From Zhengella sp020637775 (lineage in GTDB: Bacteria; Pseudomonadota; Alphaproteobacteria; Rhizobiales; Rhizobiaceae): a stretch of 64,000 bases of DNA. Below, in pieces: positions 58,431 to 64,000 of this stretch. The translations under genes and the position numbers were made by a program. Positions within the stretch are counted from its first letter, which is position 1. Every line of letters starts with the position of its first letter. The stretch is taken from assembly GCF_041397485.1 (NCBI RefSeq), contig NZ_JAWKWO010000002.1, forward strand, positions 694,274-758,273. Reading direction: 5' to 3'. The notes under the pieces are model-generated. The model saw only the letters and a list, made by a program, of their open reading frames with translations. It had not been told where the DNA came from and made no database searches.

Positions 58431-58457
58431 CCTTCCGGCAAGGGGAAGGTCTATTTG
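58427..58457 (+). promoter_or_regulatory. MerR/CueR-type promoter 3
   Basis: TTGACC (58427-58432), a 19-bp spacer carrying a perfect dyad ACCTTCC-N7-GGAAGGT, and TATTTG (58452-58457). The -35 overlaps the copA stop codon. The next ATG is again 37 bases from the first -35 base. This is the best CueR-type operator of the three. Confidence 0.88.
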
Positions 58458-58463
58458 TAAGCC

Positions 58464-58823
58464 ATGCGCATGGTTCTCGCGATCTGTCTGGCCTTTGTGT
58501 TCATGCTCGCCCATCCAGGTGTGCCGGGCGAACCGGCGCTCGCGCGACAGGCGGAGACGGCAGCCGCCACCACTGCCAAAGACCATGCCCATCGCGAAGG
58601 TCCTGCCGTCGAGACTGCGCAAGAACATCCCTGCTGTCCCGGCATGGCTGGTGTCGGCGTGACCCATGGAAAGGCGAGCCATTGCAGCATTGATGGCGGT
58701 TTCGTCCACGCATATCCGGTCGGCCTCGTCTCCAGCGGTCCCCGCATCCAGGTCTCGCCTTTCGCGCAAAGCCTGCAGGAAGCCGACCCCGGCGCCATCC
58801 TTCATCCTCCCATGTCCGTCTGA
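58464..58823 (+). CDS. Small secreted Cys/His protein, relative of the 54054 gene product
   Basis: A 119-residue protein with a signal peptide (VLAICLAFVFMLAHPGVPGE). A metal-ligand-rich middle (HAHREG, HPCCPGMAG, HGKASHCS) and a C-terminus ending HPPMSV follow. The CC-x-G-M motif, the following His...Cys and the PP-containing tail match the first small secreted protein of the cluster. Together with the shared promoter type this indicates a duplicated copper-induced periplasmic protein. The precise role is unknown. It precedes cueR by 99 bases. Confidence 0.65.
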   Translation: MRMVLAICLAFVFMLAHPGVPGEPALARQAETAAATTAKDHAHREGPAVETAQEHPCCPGMAGVGVTHGKASHCSIDGGFVHAYPVGLVSSGPRIQVSPFAQSLQEADPGAILHPPMSV

Positions 58824-58878
58824 TCCACCCGGCCTGCGCCCGGTTCCGCGGCGCAGCGCCATCAGGATCACTCGTCGA

Positions 58879-58896
58879 CCGACGACTCGTCGTCGG
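58879..58896 (+). other. Inverted repeat upstream of cueR
   Basis: CCGACGA and TCGTCGG form a perfect 7-bp stem with loop CTCG, 26 bases before the cueR start. There is no T-run. It could slow transcription or protect mRNA and so lower cueR expression relative to the gene before it. Confidence 0.4.
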
Positions 58897-58922
58897 CTTC
58901 GCCATGACAGGAGAACAGGATC

Positions 58923-59318
58923 ATGAATATCGGCCAGGCGGCGCAACGCGCCAATCTCCCGCCAAAGACCATCCGCTATTACGAGGACATCGCGCTCATC
59001 AAGCCGGATCGCGCACAGAACGGCTATCGCGATTATTCGGAGGCCGACATCCACCGGCTGCGCTTTCTCCAGCGTTCCCGCAGCCTCGGCTTCACCATCG
59101 AGGAATGCCGCACGCTGCTCTCGCTCTATGAGGACAAGCACCGGGCAAGCGCCGACGTGAAGGCACTGGCACGACAGAAGATCACCGAGATCGACCGCAA
59201 GATGAAGGAACTGAAATCGCTGCGCGAAACGCTTTCCGTGCTGGTGGAGCATTGCCATGGCGACGAGCGGCCGGACTGCCCGATCATCGAAAGCCTTGCC
59301 GGAGGGCGCGATCAATGA
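58923..59318 (+). CDS. cueR: Copper-responsive MerR-family regulator CueR/HmrR
   Basis: A 131-residue regulator. An N-terminal winged helix (MNIGQAAQRANLPPKTIRYY) is followed by a dimerisation helix and the Cu(I)-binding loop with C111 and C119 in CHGDERPDC. The seven-residue spacing matches the C112/C120 pair of E. coli CueR. It should bind the three 19-bp-spacer promoters of this cluster. Its stop overlaps the start of the following cytochrome gene (ATGA). Confidence 0.93.
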   Translation: MNIGQAAQRANLPPKTIRYYEDIALIKPDRAQNGYRDYSEADIHRLRFLQRSRSLGFTIEECRTLLSLYEDKHRASADVKALARQKITEIDRKMKELKSLRETLSVLVEHCHGDERPDCPIIESLAGGRDQ

Positions 59319-59737
59319 ACAACCGCATCGTGCTTGCCGCCATCGCGGCGATTGCCCTGGCACTTCTGGGGCTTCGCCTTTTTCTGGATGATGGCTCCGG
59401 GAAAGCGCCGGGCTTCGGTGCTGCCCTAGCCGATGTCACCGTGCCGCCGCTCGCTGGCGCAGCGCTTGAGGGCAAGGCGGTCTTCGACGCCAATTGCGCG
59501 ACGTGCCACGGCAAAAATGCGGCCGGGCGCGACGGATCGGGGCCGCCGCTGGTCCATCCGATCTATCGTCCCGGCCACCATGCCGATGCGTCCTTCATCC
59601 TCGCCGCGCGCAACGGGGTCATCTCCCATCATTGGCGCTTCGGCAACATGCCGCCCGTTCCGGAGGTGACCGATGACGAGGTGAAGAAGGTCGCCGCCTA
59701 TGTGCGGACGTTGCAACGGGCCAACGGGATTGAATAG
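59315..59737 (+). CDS. Membrane-anchored c-type cytochrome
   Basis: A 140-residue cytochrome c with an N-terminal hydrophobic anchor (IVLAAIAAIALALLGLRLFL). It has one heme site CATCHG, and HHWRFGNMPPVPEVTDDEV with the likely axial Met. It starts within the cueR stop codon, so the two are translationally linked, an unusual regulator-cytochrome pair. It probably serves electron transfer in periplasmic copper oxidation or a related chain (inference). Confidence 0.88.
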   Translation: MNNRIVLAAIAAIALALLGLRLFLDDGSGKAPGFGAALADVTVPPLAGAALEGKAVFDANCATCHGKNAAGRDGSGPPLVHPIYRPGHHADASFILAARNGVISHHWRFGNMPPVPEVTDDEVKKVAAYVRTLQRANGIE

Positions 59738-59811
59738 ACGGCATGCGCGAACAATGCGCATGAACGGATGACACCCGATCAACGGGCCATCAGTGGGAAA
59801 AGGAGAGAAAC

Positions 59812-60384
59812 ATGAAGAGCAAAGCCATCGTCGCAGCTGCGGCATTTTCGCTCGCGGGCGCAGTTGTCGCCTTCGCCCATGGCGGCGCCACCGGAATTGT
59901 AAAGGAACGCATGGAGGCCATGGAATCCATGGGTGACACCATGAAGGCGCTGAAGCCGATGATGCAGGGAAGGGTCGCCTATGACGCAGATACGGTGCGC
60001 AGCGGCGCAAGGTCGATCCGTGACCATGCCGCGCAGATAGACGGTCTGTTCCCCGAGGGCAGTGATGGAGAGCCGTCCGAGGCCCGTCCGGAGGTTTGGA
60101 CTGAACGGGCGGATTTCACGGCCTTGGCCGAGCGGCTGGAGGTTCTGGCCTCCGGGCTGGAAGCGGCTGCCGACAACGGCATCGCCAAAAGCGACCGCCA
60201 GGGCATGATGATGGGTGTCGGCCAAGGCATGATGATGGGTGGCGGTCAGGGCATGATGATGGGTGGTGGCGCGCCGCTTCCCGATCTCGCGCACTTGGCT
60301 GAAATGCCAGCCAGCGGTGTTTTTGCCATGGTCGCCCAGGCATGTTCGTCCTGTCACAGCCGCTATCGCATGGAAGATGAATAG
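59812..60384 (+). CDS. Cytochrome c'-like (class II) protein with Met-rich insert
   Basis: A 190-residue exported protein. Signal peptide (AAAAFSLAGAVVAFA), then a four-helix cytochrome c' type body (ERMEAMESMGDTMKALKPMM) and the C-terminal heme site CSSCHSRYR. Between the last two helices sit three copies of Q-G-M-M-M-G-[V/G]-G, encoded by a 24-bp tandem repeat. The Met clusters are plausible Cu(I) ligands. AAAGGAGAG precedes the start. Confidence 0.85.
   Translation: MKSKAIVAAAAFSLAGAVVAFAHGGATGIVKERMEAMESMGDTMKALKPMMQGRVAYDADTVRSGARSIRDHAAQIDGLFPEGSDGEPSEARPEVWTERADFTALAERLEVLASGLEAAADNGIAKSDRQGMMMGVGQGMMMGGGQGMMMGGGAPLPDLAHLAEMPASGVFAMVAQACSSCHSRYRMEDE
60199..60270 (+). repeat. 24-bp tandem repeat, three copies, inside the cytochrome c' gene
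   Basis: Copies at 60199-60222, 60223-60246 and 60247-60270 differ only at a few third positions. Each encodes Gln-Gly-Met-Met-Met-Gly-Val/Gly-Gly. In-frame repeat number can change by slippage without breaking the protein. Confidence 0.95.
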
Positions 60385-61276
60385 ACCGATGCGCAGAGGT
60401 CTTGCCATGCTTTCTGCCGTGCTGGTGCTGACCGGCGCGGCCGTCTCCGCCGTTACCTTTTGGCCGATTGGACGGCAGACCGAACCGATCATGATCATTG
60501 GCGATGCGTCGCGGGGCGCCTATCTGGCCCGCATGGCAGGTTGCATCACTTGCCATACCGATGGCGAGAACGGCGGAGCACCGCTCGCCGGCGGTGTCCG
60601 GCTGAAGACCGGCTTCGGGACATTCGTCACGCCGAACCTGACAACCGACAGACAGGAGGGGATCGGCGCATGGACCCTTGAGACCTTCGACCGCGCGGTT
60701 AGGCAGGGGATTTCGCCATCCGGCGCACCCTATTATCCTGCTTTTCCCTATGCGTTCTATGGCAGGTTCAGCGATCGCGATATTGCCGATCTTTGGGCCG
60801 CGTTCCAGACCGTGCCGCCAGTAGGCCTTGATGCCGGAGCGCATGACATACGCTTTCCGTTCAACATTCGCGCCGGTCTCAAGCTCTGGCGCGCCGCCTT
60901 CATCGATCTGGCGCCATTCAATCCCGATCCAGCCAGGAGCGAAATCTGGAACCGGGAAAATACATCGTTGAAGGGCCCGCGCATTGCGGTGCCTGTCATA
61001 CGCCGCGCAATGCCTTTGGCGCCCGGCAGACGGACTACCGGCTACAAGGTTCGGATTCGCTGCCGGGCAACGGCAAGAGCGCCGGCCATAACACCATCCA
61101 GCCTGAAGGACAGGGGATGGACCGTGTCCGATCTTTCCTATGCCCTGAAGACGGGTCTGCTTCCCGATGGCGATGCCTTTGGCGGGGCCATGGGCGAGGT
61201 CGTCAATCAGGGCACTGCATTTCTCACCGACAGCGATCGCAAGGCTATCGCAACGTATCTTCTGGAGACCCAATAG
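60377..61276 (+). CDS. Diheme cytochrome c with second heme region out of frame
   Basis: A 299-residue periplasmic cytochrome. A hydrophobic N-terminus and a first heme site (GCITCHTDG) are intact, and the C-terminal part (PSSLKDRGWTVSDLSYALK) is in the same frame. Between 60954 and about 61079 the correct family sequence (YIVEGPAHCGACHTPRN, with the second heme site) lies in another frame. A missing G in GGG at 60954-60956 and an extra base near 61076-61079 compensate each other. As written, the product lacks the second heme. The ATG at 60377 overlaps the stop of the gene before. Confidence 0.8.
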   Translation: MNRPMRRGLAMLSAVLVLTGAAVSAVTFWPIGRQTEPIMIIGDASRGAYLARMAGCITCHTDGENGGAPLAGGVRLKTGFGTFVTPNLTTDRQEGIGAWTLETFDRAVRQGISPSGAPYYPAFPYAFYGRFSDRDIADLWAAFQTVPPVGLDAGAHDIRFPFNIRAGLKLWRAAFIDLAPFNPDPARSEIWNRENTSLKGPRIAVPVIRRAMPLAPGRRTTGYKVRIRCRATARAPAITPSSLKDRGWTVSDLSYALKTGLLPDGDAFGGAMGEVVNQGTAFLTDSDRKAIATYLLETQ

Positions 61277-61280
61277 CGCC

Positions 61281-62689
61281 ATGAGAACCGACCGACGTCA
61301 ATTTCTCGGCCTTGCCGGTGGCGGGCTGCTTGCTTCCCTTCTGTCGCCGCGCGCCGGCGGGTCCGCCTGGGCCGGCGACGGCTTTATCGAATTGAAGGCG
61401 ATGCCGTCGGAACATCGGCTTGGCGGGGCGGACAGCGCCTTGTCCAGCCTCTGGACCTATAACGGCGTGAGCCCGGGACCGGAAATCCGCGTCCGCCAGG
61501 GCGAAAGGGTGCGGGTGCGCCTCGTCAATGAACTGGAAGAGCCGACATCCATCCATTGGCATGGCATCCGCATCGACAATGCCATGGATGGCGTTTCCGG
61601 GCTCACACAGGATGCAGTGCCGCCGGGCGCTGTGTTCGACTATGATTTCGTGGCGCCCGACGCCGGGACCTACTGGTATCATGCCCACAACAAGAGCTGG
61701 AACCAGGTGGGGCGCGGCCTCTACGGTTCGCTGATCGTGGAGGAGCGCGAGCCGGTCTTTGCGCCCGCGCAGGATATGACGCTCGTGATCGACGACTGGC
61801 GGCTCGATCGGGATGGCAGGCTCGATACCGCCAGTTTCGGGTCGATCATGGACTGGAGCCATGGCGGACGGCTCGGCAACTGGCCAACGGTCAATGGCGA
61901 ATACAGGCCGTCCTTTGACATGGAGCGGGACCGCCCGGCCCGGCTGCGTCTGATCAACGTGTCCAATGCACGGATTCTTGCCCTCGACCCGTCGCGGTTC
62001 GGTGCCCTTGTGCTGGCTTGGGATGGTCAGCCCTTACCGGCAGCGGCACCTCTCGGTTATGCGCCATTGCTTCTCGGACCGGGCCAGCGCGTTGACCTGC
62101 TGGTTGTGCCGGATGAGGATTTCATGCTTGAAGAGGTCTCCGCCGACCAGCCGTTCCCGCTTGCCGCGTTCACCGTCAGCGGCGATGGCGGCACGAAGCC
62201 AAAGCCCTTGCCGGCAAGCTTGCCCCTCAACGCCCTGCCGGAGCCCGATCTCGTCAATGCGAGAAAAATAAGGGTGAACATGGCCGGCGGAGCCATGGGC
62301 GGACCGGTATCGATCACATACAAGGGCAAGGTGCTGGAGGGAGAGGACTATCGCCGAACAGGCCAGGTATGGGCCTTCAACGGGCAGGCCAACAAGATGG
62401 ACGCGCCGCTATTCTCGGCACGGCGCGGCGAGACAGTGATCATCGAGACGACGAATGACACGGCCTTCGCCCATGCAATGCACACGCATGGTCATCATTT
62501 CCGGGTGATCGCGCGAAGCGGCGCCGACGTGGATGACGGCCAGCCCTGGCGTGATACTTTCCTGATCGGACCGGGCAGACGACGGCGATCGCCTTCGTCG
62601 CCGACAATCCCGGCAAATGGCTCTATCATTGCCACATGCTGGAACATTCCGCCGCAGGCATGACATGCTGGTTCGAGGTGAAGGCATGA
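61281..62689 (+). pseudogene. Multicopper oxidase with C-terminal frameshift
   Basis: A CueO-like periplasmic oxidase with a twin-Arg signal (TDRRQFLGLAGGGLLASLL). Copper sites are IHWHGIR, YWYHAHNKSW and HAMHTHGHHF. In the frame from 61281 the last ligand block is lost and a stop comes at 62663. One base later the frame gives AIAFVADNPGKWLYHCHMLE, with the type 1 Cys and His ligands, and ends at 62689. The change is a missing G in GGG near 62575-62578. Corrected, the gene overlaps the next one by four bases. It would oxidise Cu(I) to the less toxic Cu(II). Confidence 0.87.
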
Positions 62690-64000
62690 AGACGATCAAT
62701 CGCAGAACCCTTCTGGCGGGAACAGGCGCGCTGACTGTTGCGGCAGCCGCTGGTTACGGCCTCACGCGAGGGCGAGTCAGCACTGTCGCCCTTGCTGAAG
62801 GCCGTGTCCGGCTGGCCATGCCGCCGCTGCTCGACACTACGGAAACCGGCAGGCTCGATCTCACGGCACTTTCCGGAGAAACCCGCTTTTTCAGCGGCGC
62901 GCCGTCGCGCACGTTTGGTTACAACCAGGCTTACCTTGGCCCGACTGTCCGTATGCGCAACGGTCCGCTCGCCGCCCGGGTTCAGAATGCGCTGGATGAT
63001 CCGGTGACGGTGCACTGGCACGGTTTGATCGTGCCGGGCGAGCATGATGGCGGCCCGCATTCGCCTATCCGTCCGGGCGGTGTCTGGTCTCCGGACATGC
63101 ATCTGGACCAGGCGCCGGGAACACCGTTCTATCACACACATGTTCATGGCCAGACCGCCAGCCACGTCTACCGCGGACTTGCCGGGGTCATCCATATGAC
63201 CGATGGCCGCGACGACGACCGCGGACTTCCAACCTCATATGGCGTTGATGACCTCACCCTGGTCCTTCAGGATCGGCGTTTCGATGAACAGGGCCGCATG
63301 ATCTATGACCTGTCGATGATGGACGTGATGCACGGTTTCACCGGCGACACGATGCTTGTCAATGGCCAGCCGTCGCCTGTGGCTGCAGTTCCGCGCGCCG
63401 TCGTCCGTCTCCGCCTCGTCAACGGTTCCAACGCCAGGATCTATTCCCTGTTCGCCGAAGACGGGCGGCCGCTTCACCTGGTCGCGAGCGATGGCGGCTA
63501 CCTGCCCGAACCGGTGGCCGTTGAAGTGCTGCAACTCGGGCCGGGGGAGCGGGCGGAAATCCTTGTCGATTTCACTGGCGGACAGCCGACGACACTGATG
63601 AGCCGGGATGACCCCAACCAGGGACCAGCAGGCATGATGGGACGCTTTGGCGCGATGTTGGACGCCGTGATCCCGGGTTCGTTTCCGGTCCTGCCGCTGC
63701 TGGTGGACGAGACGCTGCCGGCCCGCATCAGAACCGTCCCCGACCGTCTTTCCGATCCGTTGCCTGCCTTGGCGCAGGAGGTTGTGGCGACACGCCGCTT
63801 CTCGCTCGACATGGGAATGCGTGGCATGATGGGAGGCATGATGCGCCGGGGCGGAATGATGGGCGGTTTCGCGATCAACGGCCGGCCCTTCGACATGAAC
63901 CGGATCGACCTTGAGGTAAAGCGCGATACGGTGGAGCGCTGGGTCGTTTCGAGCCCGATGCTGTCCCATCCCTTCCATGTTCACGGCGCGGTATTTCGTG
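62686..64000 (+). CDS. Multicopper oxidase, second copy (3' partial)
   Basis: Runs off the window end after about 438 codons. Twin-Arg signal (INRRTLLAGTGALTVAAAAG), then copper-ligand blocks VHWHGLIVPG and FYHTHVHGQTASHVYRGL. A Met-rich segment (MGMRGMMGGMMRRGGMMGG) precedes the third cupredoxin domain, which begins HPFHVHGAVFR at the edge. The Met-rich segment is the hallmark of CueO-type cuprous oxidases. It starts inside the stop codon region of the first oxidase gene. Confidence 0.9.
   Translation, partial: MKTINRRTLLAGTGALTVAAAAGYGLTRGRVSTVALAEGRVRLAMPPLLDTTETGRLDLTALSGETRFFSGAPSRTFGYNQAYLGPTVRMRNGPLAARVQNALDDPVTVHWHGLIVPGEHDGGPHSPIRPGGVWSPDMHLDQAPGTPFYHTHVHGQTASHVYRGLAGVIHMTDGRDDDRGLPTSYGVDDLTLVLQDRRFDEQGRMIYDLSMMDVMHGFTGDTMLVNGQPSPVAAVPRAVVRLRLVNGSNARIYSLFAEDGRPLHLVASDGGYLPEPVAVEVLQLGPGERAEILVDFTGGQPTTLMSRDDPNQGPAGMMGRFGAMLDAVIPGSFPVLPLLVDETLPARIRTVPDRLSDPLPALAQEVVATRRFSLDMGMRGMMGGMMRRGGMMGGFAINGRPFDMNRIDLEVKRDTVERWVVSSPMLSHPFHVHGAVFR

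Overview
The window is GC-rich chromosomal DNA from an alphaproteobacterium, most likely of the order Hyphomicrobiales (Rhizobiales). Pointers are a GcrA cell-cycle regulator, a class I lysyl-tRNA synthetase, a SAM-II riboswitch ahead of metZ, a HmrR/CueR-type copper regulator, and the gcrA-argD-argF-hslO-apaG-metZ-dcd neighbourhood. Genus cannot be fixed from the sequence alone.

Bases 1-30 kb are ordinary core genome. First comes a fatty-acid beta-oxidation operon (two acyl-CoA dehydrogenases, thiolase, FadB-type fusion, thioesterase). It is followed by a DsbA-fold isomerase, an S24/LexA-like regulator, a nuclease-like secreted protein, a PHA-granule-type protein, lysK, a TerB-like protein, a sterol desaturase, a periplasmic binding protein, a LuxR-type regulator and a membrane glycosyltransferase. 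A phosphate block follows: PPK2 divergent from phoR, then phoU with no pst genes between. Next are gcrA, argDF, hslO, apaG, a CDP-alcohol phosphatidyltransferase, metZ (SAM-II riboswitch plus terminator), dcd, an unknown membrane protein and an LTA-synthase-like alkaline-phosphatase-fold protein.

At 30.24 kb a tRNA-Gly(CCC) gene is followed at once by a tyrosine integrase, the start of an integrated island. It carries a complete type I Zorya anti-phage operon (zorA-zorB-zorC-zorD, minus strand, overlapping genes) in which zorD is split by a one-base frameshift. Next come a decayed IS630 copy joined to the end of an SF1 helicase, an AT-rich PLD-nuclease-like gene, a DUF429 gene, and a type I restriction-modification operon (hsdM, hsdS, a DUF4268 nuclease-like gene, hsdR). 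A poorly coding 2.5-kb stretch follows, with a 9-bp tandem repeat and DUF3102 remnants. No right-hand attachment site was found, so the island may extend past the window.

From 54 kb to the end lies a copper detoxification cluster. It holds two related small secreted Cys/His proteins, an L,D-transpeptidase, a DUF411 protein, c-type cytochromes, the CopA ATPase, CueR, a cytochrome c'-like protein with a Met-rich repeat, a diheme cytochrome and two multicopper oxidases. Three MerR-type promoters (TTGACC, 19-bp spacer) each place an ATG exactly 37 bases downstream of the first -35 base, predicting leaderless messages.

Several genes (zorD, DUF3102, the diheme cytochrome, the first multicopper oxidase) are broken by single-base changes, mostly in short homopolymers. 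Assembly indels are a serious alternative to real decay for these.
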